From positions 248,001 through 312,000 of the forward strand of contig JAAKBF010000149.1 of assembly GCA_012656075.1 (NCBI GenBank): a DNA stretch of 64,000 nucleotides. Reading direction: 5' to 3'. Made by a program: the position numbers and the translations under genes. This document shows, one piece after another, positions 45,715 to 56,500 of the stretch. Numbering within the stretch: position 1 is the stretch's first letter; each line of letters begins with the position of its first letter. The notes under the pieces were generated by a model. That model did no database searches. It saw only the letters and a program-made list of their open reading frames with translations, and was not told where the DNA came from. Source of the DNA: Phytophthora hibernalis (taxonomy: Eukaryota > Oomycota > Peronosporomycetes > Peronosporales > Peronosporaceae).

Positions 45715-46588
45715 ATGGTCGCTCAGTCCTCACATCGATGGTACACAAGAATTGTTCACACATGGAAGGCGCTCCAGGTTGAGCTGCGGGGCCAATATTC
45801 TCCGGAGCGGTTGATTGCACTTCAGAAGTATACTAAAAACACCGGTGCTCTTGAAGATAATGGCCGTTGTTCTGGTAACACCTTTGCCTTACTTGTTCGC
45901 TGTTGTTTTGGCTGACGCCACGCCGCTAAATCCACCAAAAGCTGGCACAAACTCGAATGTCGTTTTCTGGTTACGCGCATGCTTGATTGTATTGCTCTTT
46001 ACAGCGTCGTTTGTCGTACAATTTTGTGAAATGATACCTGCATTACCCATGTCACGAGGGCGTCGGCTTGGTTTCACGGCGTTTATTAGCGCAGGAGTAA
46101 TGGTATACGCCTACTCGCTGTCACCGCTGGTCGGTTTCCCAGTTCCTTTTCTTATGGTCTTGGGTGCACCTGTTTGGATGTTGCTGCTGCTTGGATCTTT
46201 CACGTTCAACTGGGGTCATCACGTGCCTGAGCGGCTTCCTCATATTGATAGCAAACATTGAAAAATGTCGTCTTGTCAAATCACAGCTAATCCGCAAAAC
46301 AATTTGGCGTATATGGAAAAGCTGCAAGAAAAGTGTTGAGCTTACTGCGTCTTACCGAGTATACGATTCTCGTCGAGTACACTGAAGTTATTGTTCCTGT
46401 TGCCTACTGTGAGTATTTCCAGTTTTTTAATATATTCTGCATTTCGCTGACCTGAAATTGAAATTGTGAATGCTACTTCAGCTGTCTACGTCGTCGCCAT
46501 GTCCTACCTCCCGATCTCGCGCAAATGGACACCGACAAACTGGAAAACACGCTAACGAATGTGCTTCTGTACGGATTTCACGAGTTTG
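45715..46588 (+). pseudogene. Multi-span membrane protein gene, 5' part, split by retrotransposon
   Basis: ATG 45715 opens VHTWKALQVELRGQYSPERL and IALQKYTKN, then (one frame change near 45840) LLKIMAVVLVTPLPYLFAVV, several helices to 46260 and, after a degraded stretch, TEYTILVEYTEVIVPV, an intron at about 46411-46481 and VLLYGFHEF. The text stops exactly where the Copia LTR begins at 46589 and resumes in phase after 52177. I associate this pattern with a large Phytophthora family of uncharacterised transmembrane proteins. The gene is disrupted by the insertion. Extra frame changes may be decay or consensus error. Confidence 0.7.
46584..46588. repeat. Target site duplication GTTTG, left
   Basis: Identical to the five bases at 52178-52182 that follow the other LTR. 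This marks the integration point inside a coding exon. Confidence 0.9.
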
Positions 46589-46910
46589 TGTTGGAACTTA
46601 TATCGGAACCTCGTAGCCTTGAACGCTAGCACAGCCTAGCACCTATCCGAGCCTTCCCACAACCAGGTCGAAGCTAAGGTATGGATAGGTCAGACGAATG
46701 CGAGGCACGTGAAGCTCGACTTGTACACTTGACGGTAAAAAGAAGACTGAATTTGTTAGAGCGCTAGTGGAGCTCTCGAGCTCGTCCTAGCACTTCGGGT
46801 CCAAGCTCACTACGATCTGTTTCACATCGTCTCAGCTCCCTTTCCACCTGAACTAGGTCTTGAACTTCAATATGGGCCTGGGACTTGAACCTGGTATATG
46901 CATTCCAACA
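46589..46910 (-). repeat. Copia 3' LTR
   Basis: 322 bp with TGTTGGAA/TTCCAACA ends. It differs from the partner LTR at five positions. Confidence 0.95.
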
Positions 46911-47253
46911 CGCCCTCCTCGAAGATCGCTTCGACCTCGAAGCTCGACCTTCGACTACTTGGCATGCTTGACGCCCACGAACCGCAGCAGCCTTTCCAGG
47001 CGCTTCTTGTCGAGAGCCTTCGTAAAGACGTCCGCCGGATTCTCCTCCCTGGAACCTTGTGCAGCTCGATGACACCCTTCTGCACCTGCTCGCGCACAAA
47101 ATGCCAACGGAGTTCAATGTGGCGGGTGCGTCTGCTGTATGTCAGGTTTGTTGCAATTACGTGAGCCGCTTGATTGTCGATCCCGATCTTCAACTTGATC
47201 GAATGTCTCGGCAGGATCTCCTGCAAGATGTTGCTCACAGCCATGGCCTCCAT

Positions 47254-47673
47254 TGTAATGGGGCCACTTGACAGGGGCGACCATTGTTCACTGTGATGTG
47301 GTCCACACCATTGGTGTCCGTCACACGCGTGGTGTGTGGCACGTCAAGGACTTAATTCGTACTTCAGTCGTACTTAAGTGGTACGTCAGTTGTATTAAAG
47401 CAGTACATCTAAATGGGTGGTCCCCATTAGAACAGATCAGATTAGACAGGGATTCAGTATGCAGATAGTTAGCAGTAGTTAGAACTACAACAGTGTTCTT
47501 AATATAAATCAGTTTAACTCTAACCCGGAAGTTCGCAAGTCAATTGGTACTCGGTACCATATTGGACAGGAAGGCCAGGCCTTTGCAAGCTTACAGCAGG
47601 AACGCTAGGCGTCTGTTGTGGTTAGCGCGTTAACGCTTCCTCTAAAGCTAAGGTGCGTGTGACCCCGGTCACA
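47254..47673. mobile_element. Solo LTR nested in RNase H region
   Basis: A 420-bp insert starting TGTAATGGGG and ending GGTCACA, flanked by duplicated TCCAT (47249-47253 and 47674-47678). It interrupts the RNase H frame, which continues on both sides. No internal coding lies beside it, so it is a solo LTR of a second element family. Confidence 0.85.
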
Positions 47674-50600
47674 TCCATACTGGCCTCGCACGCGGACACG
47701 TACTCGGCTTCGGCTGTCGATAAGGCAATTATCGATTGCCGGCGAGACATTCACGCGATGGCTCCTCCTGCTAGCGAGAAGACGAAGCCCGTCGTGCTCT
47801 TCCTCTGCTCAGGATCGTTCGCCCAGTCGCTATCACAGTACCCCTCCAGCACGACTTCATCAACCTCGTCCTGCTTTCTGCTGTAAGTGATCCCGTAGTC
47901 CAGTGTTCCAGCAAGATACTGGAGCACCCTTTTCACGGCGCCTACGTGTTTCGCAGACGGGTTAGCCACAAATCGGCTTAGTTGACCTAGCGTGAAAGCC
48001 AGGTCCGGGCGGGTGCTGGTGGCCAGGTACATCAGCATACCGATGGCCTCGCGGTACGGGAAGCTGGTCTCGAACTTCTCGCCCTTCTCGAGTGGAGCGA
48101 GCCTCACGTTCGTCTCCATGGGGTTCCCGACAGCATGCGCGTCTTGATATCCGAACTTCTCCAAGATCTCTCGCGCGTACTTCCCTGGCTGATCGTGATG
48201 CTTTCACGAGTCTGCTGCACCTCGACTCCCAGATACTGCGTCAATCGCCCTTGGTCTTTCAGTCCGTACGCGTCGTTCAGGTCCTTGAACAACTGCTCCT
48301 TGTACGACTCGTCGTTTGTCGCCACTAATATGTCGTCTACGTTTACCAACACGTACACGATCGTCTCTCCTTCAAACTTGAAGTACAGACAGGACTCCGT
48401 GAGTGAGCGCTGGTATCCACGATCCAGGAACCACTTGTTCAGCTCCAAGTTCCACTCACGTCCGGACTGGTGCAACCCATACAAAGCCTTCAATACAACG
48501 TACATGTGCCCATTCACTTGGCACGGATATCCGTTGATCGAACGCAAGTACTGCCGGATAGCCAACCACGCGTTCAAATACGCCGTGTTGATGTCTCCTC
48601 CGTACACGTCCTGCCCGAGCTCTGCTGCTATTGCCATCAGTAGCCGAAATGACGACAACCTCGCCACTGGTGCGAATGTCTCGCGGAAATAATACCTGGG
48701 CACTGGTAGTTCCTGAGAGCCACGATGCGCGCCTTGAATCTGACCACGTATCCGTGCTGGTCGGACTTCAACACGTACACCCGCATGGTGTTCACTGGCT
48801 TGGCGTCCTCGGGGACCTCTTCACCAGGGATCTCCTCAATCACACCTTTGGCCTTTAGAGCCGCCATCTCTTGCATCTCCGCCCTCAGGAAGAACTCTCT
48901 CCATTCGGAGCGCAGAATCTCTCGCCGGTTACGTGGAATCTTGACTTGGTTCGCCCGGATCGGACGACCGTTCTTGTCCAGCACTCGCGGGTTGTTCAGC
49001 GTGAGATTCGCCACGTAGTCGTCCAGGTAGCGCGGACGTCGGCGCTCGTGGTACTCGCGTAGTCCTGTGCGAGTCCGCTTCGGTTCCGGCTTGTTCGCCC
49101 CTTTCTCGACACGCTCTTCCTTCGACGGGGTCTCTTCACGATGCGTGCGTTTTCCTGTGTGACACGGGAGAGTAACAAACATTTCGCTCGCATCCACAGT
49201 TTCAACAGAACCACTGCCAACCTCATCTGAAGGATCAGCTTCTTCAGCGTCTTCCTCCAGTTCAGAGACACTTTCAACGTGTGTGTCCATCCCGTTCTCG
49301 TCTCCAGCAAAGACGCTCGCCACCGTGACGTCCTCGTCACTGACATTTCCGTAGTCTTTTGCGTCCTCCGGGTCTTCGTCCGCGACGGATGACCCACACG
49401 TGCCAGCCACCGATTCTGCTTCTGCTTCATCGGCCGCATCAACGTACGATCCTGGTGTTTCGGTGTCTGCAGCCTCTTTTCCAGCTGGGTGAGCGGCTTG
49501 CAAGCTACCCACTACTTCATCGCAAAGCTCATCTCGGAGCTGTTCACCACCTGCAACTCCTCCACCATGATGACCATGTTCTGCACCCACGGGATCATCG
49601 CCCTCCTGCAGTACGTCATCTGCAACTTCTGCAAGTTCTTCATCCTCCTGAAGAGCGTCCTTCTCGCCCTCCTCGAGTCCATGGGACTGATCTCCATTGG
49701 TCTCTCTCCATTGACGTTGTGATCATCTCGGTGTCCGCGTTGTCGACACCATCGCCCTCATTCTGCACTTCCGTCGAGAAGTTCAGCGACGACCAGTCAA
49801 CAGCTTCCTCGCCAACTTCATGACGGTTTCGGTAGACCACTTCTTTCGCCACTCGAAGGTCAGACACGAACTTCGCCGTGTGCTCTGCAGGGAAGTAGAC
49901 CTTGCAGCCCACCACGTTCTCCGCGTAGCCCAGCACGTAGCCCAACTTGGCGTTGCTATTGTGCTTGCGCCGGCCCGTCGTCACTGGAACGTGCACGTAC
50001 GCCAACGATCCGAACTTTCGGATGTGGTGCACGTCTGGTTTGGCTCGAAGAACATCTCGTACGGAACTCCTTGTGTCCCTTTGTTGTAGGACCGGTTCTT
50101 GATGTACACAGCGTTCCTCATCGCCTCTGGCCAGAGACTACGAGGAAGGCCAGATTGATCCATCATGACCTTGGTCATTTCCACCAGCGACTGGTGCGTC
50201 CGCTCGCAAAGGTTAAACTACGAGCTCTTGGGTCCCACCTGGATGTGCACGATGCCGCGCGAGTTGTACCACGCCTTCATGGCTTCGTTTACGAACTCTC
50301 CGCCAGTGTCTGTGAGCACCTGCTTCACTGTGTAAGTGATCACCTTACTGATCATCCTGCCAGCTTGGCGTTCAGCCCACAGCATGTACTCCTTTAGGTA
50401 GTTGTTCACCCCCTCGCTCGACTTGTTCTTCAACATGTGAACCGTGACCAGTCGAGAGTACCCGTCCATGATCACCAGGACAGCCTCGAACCGACTGCCG
50501 TTCCCTTTGCCCGGAAAAAGCAGGTCTGCATACACCACTTGGTTCGGCTCTTTGGTAGCTCGATCCAATTTCTTGCGATGCTTCTTCTTCTGCTGCTTAC

Positions 50601-50832
50601 ACAAGTGACACGCGTCACACGTGTCCTGCTGACGCTGCGTCAGCATCATGCCTTGCACGAGCCCTTTGTCTACCATAGTCTTGAGATACTGCGGACACCA
50701 TGCGTTCATGCCAGCGTTGCAGAATTCCAACTCCCTCTGCTATCGTGTAGTTAGCCAAAGGCCGGTCCTCTGGTCTCACGACGGCTCCATCAGAAGGATG
50801 CAATGTTTGGAAACCCCACGTAGCTTCCTGCA

Positions 50833-51277
50833 TGTGACGGGAGTCACACGCACCTTTGCCTTAGAGGAAGCGTTAACGCGTAACCACAACAGACGCCTGG
50901 CGTCTCTGTTGTAAGCTGGCCTTCCAGTCGTTTCCGGGTACCGAGTACCAAACGACTTGCGAACTTTCGGATTAAAGTTAAACTGACTGTAATAATCTCA
51001 CTTGTAAGGTTCTAACTACTGTTAACTATCTGCATACTAAACTTCTGTACTCCAAATGGATGGCTCTCCATCAACCGTCTACCTTAAGTCCGATTCGTAT
51101 CTAGTGTAAAATACACAATCGTACTTATCCGGGAGACGGGTGTCACACACCAACTTATGTGGGGCATGTACTCGTACTTAGGCGGGCTTGTGTGGACCAC
51201 ACGGAAGAACATTGGGTCTCCCCTTTCATAAGTTCTTTTGCACGGCAAAAGGTGTCGGCCAGCGTGGCCCCGTTACA
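50833..51277. mobile_element. Solo LTR nested between protease and integrase, inverted copy
   Basis: A 445-bp insert starting TGTGACGGGA and ending CCCGTTACA, flanked by duplicated CTGCA (50828-50832 and 51278-51282). It is the diverged reverse complement of the insert at 47254-47673, sharing blocks such as the stretch around ggaagcgttaacgcg and ctatctgcatac. The protease-to-integrase frame continues across the insertion when it is ignored. Confidence 0.85.
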
Positions 51278-51855
51278 CTGCAGGGTGGCCACTACGACTC
51301 GTCGTCCTTCCCAAGAGATCACGAAACTCCGAGTCGCTTGGTCGTAGTCAAATTCGAACCCTTGTTCGTGCGCCAATCCCGGCGAGAACAACCCGAACTC
51401 CGCGTCTGGTACGTAGAAGACATCGTCAACGTACATGACGACTTCCTCTCCATTGACTTGGTTCACTAATGCCACTGTATCCATACCAGCGATCCGTGAA
51501 ATGATGCTTGGTGACAGGCCTCGTACAGTTCTCGCAGCCTCCTCTGTGTCTTCAGTGAATGACACGAAGTGAGAACGAACCCCAGTCACGTGCGAGTTCG
51601 TCGCCGTGTCGAAGTAGCGACGTGAAGTTCGCGTCGTACTTGATTTGTTGGGTCCTCACCTTGTACAGGTCCGCGTCCTTCTTCCTTGCAGCGATTTTCA
51701 TGGGCTTCTTGTAATACTGGAAGTTCTGTCCGTTCCAGCGAACCGGTCGGCCGGTCTTCTCTGAGACCTCGACCTCCCAAGATGCGTCCGTCGTCGGCTT
51801 GGGCATCTTGTCCTTGAAGTACTTGCACTCTAGCGAGAAATTGGGCTCGTAACCC

Positions 51856-52177
51856 TGTTGGAACTTATATCGGAACCTCGCAGCCTTGAACGCTAGCACA
51901 GCCTAGCACCTATCCGAGCCTTCCCACAACCAGGCCGAAGCTAAGGTATGGATAGGTCAGACGAATGCGAGGCACGTGAAGCCCGACTTGTACACTTGAC
52001 GGTAAAAAGAAGACTGAATTTGTTAGAGCGCTAGTGGAGCTCTCGAGCTCGTCCTAGCACTTTGGGTCCAAGCTCACTACGATCTGTTTCACATCGTCTC
52101 AGCTCCCTTTCCACCTGAACTAGGTCTTGAACTTCAATATGGGCCTGGGGCTTGAACCTGGTATATGCATTCCAACA
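51856..52177 (-). repeat. Copia 5' LTR
   Basis: 322 bp and upstream relative to the minus-strand coding. It should contain the element's promoter. It is followed inward by GGGTTACGAGCCCAA, where a primer-binding site is expected; I did not match it to a tRNA. Confidence 0.95.
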
Positions 52178-52365
52178 GTTTGTCTCAATCCTTGCGCTAA
52201 TGCTCGTTCTTCGGAAAAATTGAGGTACTCACCATTTCACCAACTCGCCTTCGTGCTTCGGTCGTAATGGAAAATGGTGCAGTCGAAGCTGATATTGTGG
52301 GTGGTCTACGTCGTGCAGTCGTCTCTTATTCAATTTGGTACATCCGATTTTTGGTCTTTGGGTCG
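52178..52365 (+). pseudogene. Multi-span membrane protein gene, 3' part
   Basis: Starts with the duplicated GTTTG and continues the split exon in phase (VSILALMLVLRKN). After a frame change it reads YSPFHQLAFVLRS, an in-frame TAA, then WKMVQSKLILWVVYVVQSSL and IQFG. These are the expected next segments of the same family (inference). The stop codon and frame change show decay or consensus error beyond the insertion itself. Confidence 0.65.
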
Positions 52366-52721
52366 TTGGTGAATGATGAGTGTCAATAAGTTTTCCTGGC
52401 TGAAAGAAGATCTCCGGGTAGCATTTGTACAATACATCTACAGTAATGTGCGTCAATAATGAACGGGGTATCAACTAATATCCTTTGAAATATTATACAT
52501 CTGTCAGTAAAGAACATCTGTGTGCGGATTGTGGGATTCTATACCCTCTTTTAATTATATTCACATCTGGTGTTCCTTGTTAGTGCACATTACTGTACCG
52601 GTACCGAATTATGTTGATCTCTCGCGTTGCGCAAAAATCTGTTGAAAAGGGATGGCATTCTTTTATTCCTTATATAGGGTGTGTGTGTATATGACTACCA
52701 TTTCAGCACAGCGAAGCTGAA
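52366..52721. other. AT-rich spacer with hairpin
   Basis: About 350 bases with no gene. It ends in a strong inverted repeat at 52694-52729 that covers the next start codon. Confidence 0.35.
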
Positions 52722-52729
52722 ATGGTAGT
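52694..52729. repeat. 14-bp stem-loop over a start codon
   Basis: Arms ACTACCATTTCAGC (52694-52707) and GCTGAAATGGTAGT (52716-52729) with loop acagcgaa. The ATG at 52722 lies inside the right arm. Confidence 0.7.
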
Positions 52730-53386
52730 GCTAGACCACAATGCCTTGAACCGCACGCTGTGGGGCCCGCCGTCGACTGTCGGTCGTTCGCGTTCAACTG
52801 ACGTCGCGATCTACATCCAACTGGTAGGGATCTACGTTTTGCAGTGGTGTGGCTGCCTGATTACTGCCGGTTCTAACAGCTTTGATGAAGGGTTTGGTCG
52901 CGCTGTTGGGCGTGACTTGCGCTCTAGAATTCGACAAACCGGAGGCGGTTCGCTTGGCAGCAACAGGCGCAACTCTCTTGGTGTATCTTCGCAGCACTGC
53001 ACTGGTACGTTGAGGGGGCAAGATCGCGTTGAAAATGTGACCGATTCTGACGTGGCGCAGTTTGTCCGCTTGATGCTGTTTGTGTCCGCCATAGTGCTGT
53101 ATGGAGACGTGTTGGTGCCGATCAAGCGACTTGCTAGGGCTGGAGAGGTGCCCCTGTTGCCGACTGCGAAGCTGCTGCTGCACTGCATCTGGGTCTGGAA
53201 TACTGTAAGGCATTCGTTTTCTCATGCCCTTACTTCATACTTTGAAGTTGCAAACATATATTGATTGTATGCTGTTCACATTGACGACAGGTCCGCATCT
53301 TGTACGCCATCTTCCGCTCAGGAGCTCTCAGATCTGGTGGAAGGAAGAGGCGCCCGACGTACAGACCCCGCCAGAAGGTCGCGTAA
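52722..53386 (+). CDS. Small multi-span membrane protein, hypothetical
   Basis: Exon 1 is 52722-53204, intron 53205-53290 (GTAAGG to GACAG), exon 2 is 53291-53386, 192 aa in phase. The first helix is AIYIQLVGIYVLQWCGCLI. A polar Gly/Ser/Arg loop follows, then DVAQFVRLMLFVSAIVLYGD and a third hydrophobic segment (TAKLLLHCIWVWNTVRILYA). The tail is strongly basic (RSGGRKRRPTYRPRQKVA). I do not recognise the family. The start lies within the hairpin arm, and no other in-frame ATG precedes the first helix. Confidence 0.55.
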
Positions 53387-53580
53387 GATGCACAATGTAA
53401 CTATTATACATGTACGTGTATCCTCTCCACGATTGACGTTTTGCCATTGATTGATGCTTCGATCGCTGGACACGTCATTTCTTAGCAACATGGTGTGCAA
53501 TACACCATGTTTCTATCTCGCCAAGGAAACAATCACTCTCATTCCGCATTCTAGTGGCGCGCCCTCTCCAAGGACGGAAG

Positions 53581-56500
53581 ATGCGCGGCGGGTTGTTCCT
53601 CTTCCCGCTGTACGTGGACCCAGAGGACGCGGCGGCGGCCGATGCACGCGAGACGGTGCGTCCTGTGCCTGCAGCAACGGTGGCAGGCGCCGAGACCTTC
53701 AACCCGCAGCGAGTGGCGACGCTCATCCGCTCTGCCAACGCCAGCAAATTATGGTACAAACAGCAAAAACTTTAAAATTTGTAAGAATTTATAGTAATAT
53801 TATGAATTAACGTGAGTGGTAGTGCTGCGGGTGAGACGACGGAGATCGACGCGGACGTGCTAAATTCCATGCCCAAGTGGGCGCAGGCGGTGGTGCAGAC
53901 GGGATGCTTCAATGGTTTGTCCACGACCACGAGCTGTGTTTGGCTGTTAATGTAGAGCTGGGCTCTCACTGTTTGGACTCTTTTGTATGTAGCTGGGACG
54001 GCGCGTGGTCAGAAAGCATCACCGTCGAGCAAGCTGAAGAGAGGTCTGGAGCTGCAGAATGAGTCGGAATATGAGCAACCGAGGAAGAGGCGGTCGGTTA
54101 GAAATGCTGCAGTTGCTGTGAACTCGATGCAGGATGAAAGTGGCGAGTTACAGAACTGTTTGGATGAATTGAATGCCGAGCACGACATGGATATGGACAT
54201 GGAAGATGAAGAAGAGCTCCCGACATTTTCTACCCAGGCGAAGATCACTGCTGATAGCGTGGAGAAGTATGCTGAGCTACTGGAGAAATTGGTTGATATT
54301 GCCACGTATCGCCAGCAGCAGGAAGATTTTGAACGAGGTGACCAGGATGTGTTCTCATCGGATGAAGTAAAGTTGCTGCTGCAGTCGCTGAAAACCATGG
54401 AAAAAATGACTGGATTAATAAATTGGAGCCGGAGCTGCTGATGTCGCTGATGAGAGCATTAGATGCGCAAGTGCAACTGGGCTTGACGTTGGATGTGCTC
54501 GCGGCCATGATGCCGAGCAATGAAGAGAAAAGGTCCCAGTCCTCTAAGGCAAACGACGGACTAGTTAAGCGTCTTATAGCGTCACTTGATGGTGCAATTT
54601 GCGAGCTGATTGTGATGACTACACCGCAGATTCACCGGCGAATTCTTTCCGAGGATACAATTGAGAACTTCTTTCAGCTCTTGCATGATATTATTCGCCG
54701 GATGCTACTCCCATGCATCGATACCACATATGCAACCTCTGCATCCGCAATAGTGGGGAATGAAAAGAATCGGCGCCAGTCAACGAGTGGCAAGACATCA
54801 AGCTCTTCTCGTGTAAATTTACGTACCAACACAAGAATTCGCGAGGCTGTTAGCGGCGTTATTCACGTCGTGTGTGAGTTCATGGACCACCTCGCAACAC
54901 TTGTGCTAGGTGTGAAACTTGCTGATCGGTGGTTATTACCTCTGTCGTCGTCAATGCTTGAGTTGTTAACTCTGGAGCACAGTTTGTATGCGACGTCATT
55001 ACAACAAAGTGGTCTTGTAGTACTACGAAATATCTTCCTGCAATATCCGACCCACCGAGACTCACTTCTTGCCGATGTAGTCGGAGTCATGATCAAGCTC
55101 CCTATTACTAAGCGTACGCTTCGAACACTGAAGTTGCTCAACTCCAGCGACACAGTGCAGCAAATATCAACAGTGGTTGTGTCCATGATTCAGTCTTGCG
55201 CACCAGCTGCCAAAATTGGGACAGCGGATGCTGATGTTGAAGTGTTGCAAGAATCAACAGAACCTTCATCGACTCCAGATACTGTCACTAACGAAAAGTC
55301 TCAGCAAAATGGTGCTGTGGCGGCCGCATTGCACGATACACGAAAGAGTGCACAGTCGTTTGTTGGAAAGCTGATTGCTGCATGCTGGAAAAAGTCAGAA
55401 GAGCGTGACAACCGCGTGGTCTTGGATAACTTTGTTGAAGATCTCCTGGTGATGTTTGTGCGTCCTGAATGGGTAGGCGCTGAAGAGCTTCTCGAAGTAT
55501 TGAGTTCCTCTTTGGCAAGTATCCTTTACGCAAATATCTCCAAGGAAGTTAAGAACCCAGACTCACATTACAGCCTGGCTGCGCTTAACTTGATCGGGAA
55601 AATGTGTGCTTCAATCAAGCAATATCAAAATGAGGTCGGCCATAGTGCTGTGAAAGATGACAGTGATTCTGTTGCGATTGTTGAAGAACATATGAGTAGC
55701 CTTCGCACATCAATTATTGGAAAGGAAACGCGACCTAGAAGTGCACTACTGAGCACTAGCACGGAATGGTGTCAACAGATGGCGTTGAAGCATATCGTGG
55801 TGATGCACCTCCAACGACACAACTTTGGTCAGAGCGATTCGAAGAAGCTGCTTCTTTTGAAGTTCATGTCGGAGTCAGACACTCATTGGAGTAGTGCCGA
55901 ATCACTTTATCGAGAGCGAGAAAGAACATTATGGGATTCGCTGTGGGAAATGAGGAAAGGAGGCGTGCGCTCGACGTTTAAGGTGGCTGCTCCTACGAAT
56001 GAGTTGGCGTTGAAAGCGAGTTTGCACCTTGCTATAAAACGTGGATTTTGCGGCTTGTTCGACAGTTTGCTTGCGCACGTCATGGCTCTGCTTTCCAAGG
56101 GAATGCCAACGCTAAGAGCGCGCGTTATGAAGTGTTTACGAGGAATTGTCGACGTCGATCCAATGCTCATGGCTGAAGCTAGTGTGCAGACTGCCGTACA
56201 AATCTGCTGCTCTGATGAAAAACCATCAGTTCGTGAATCAGCTGTGGATTTAATTGGGACATACGTTCTGTTGCAACCCCTTCTGGTACGAAAGACTCAT
56301 TCTCTTTATGCTTAATATCCATCCAATCTGATATTCTAACGGTTGTGCTTTTCATTGACGAACAGTTCGACAAATATTTCGACGCGCTTGCACAGAGGCT
56401 AAGAGACAAGGGTATCAAAGTTCGCAAAAGTGTGTGCAAGATATTCAAGGTAGTTTTGATGTCAATGCAAAATCGGTCTGGTAACGCAATCACTGAGCAA

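Larger units (their letters stand above)
46911..51855 (-). pseudogene. Copia gag-pol remnant (PR, IN, RT, RNase H)
   Basis: Read from 51855 down. A short gag piece (ASWEVEVSEKTGRPVRWNGQ) is followed directly by the protease region (FDTATNSHVTGVRSHF), with no zinc knuckle, so much of gag is deleted. The pre-integrase and integrase core spans about 50827-50220 (LWHERM-like, HLCKQQKKKHRK, YADLLF, LTDTGGEFVNEAMKAW). The linker continues to 49000. Reverse transcriptase is at 48790-48130 (NTMRVYVLKSD, FAPVARLSSFRLLMAIAA, DINTAYLNA, LVNVDDILVA). RNase H is at 48100-46950 (STRPDLAFTLGQLS, CDSDWAND, then IGIDNQAAHVIA). It has several frame breaks and two LTR insertions. The RT box reads NVDD instead of the usual YVDD, and the protease box reads DTA instead of DTG or DSG. 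Confidence 0.85.
46589..52177 (-). mobile_element. Copia-type LTR retrotransposon with nested solo LTRs
   Basis: The element has two 322-bp LTRs (46589-46910 and 51856-52177) that begin TGTTGGAA and end TTCCAACA. It is flanked by a perfect 5-bp target duplication GTTTG (46584-46588 and 52178-52182). The coding strand is minus, in the order gag fragment, protease, integrase, reverse transcriptase, RNase H, which is the Copia order. I count five differences between the LTRs, all transitions, so the insertion is fairly young. Two other LTRs are inserted inside it. Coding is frame-broken, so this copy is defective. Confidence 0.95.

Noticed and set aside
48135..48692. Plus-strand ORF of 185 aa inside the retrotransposon
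   Set aside because: It is antisense of the reverse transcriptase domain, which is unmistakable on the other strand.
49359..49823. Pro/Leu/His-rich plus-strand ORF of 154 aa
   Set aside because: It is the reverse frame of the acidic integrase-RT linker and has no independent evidence.
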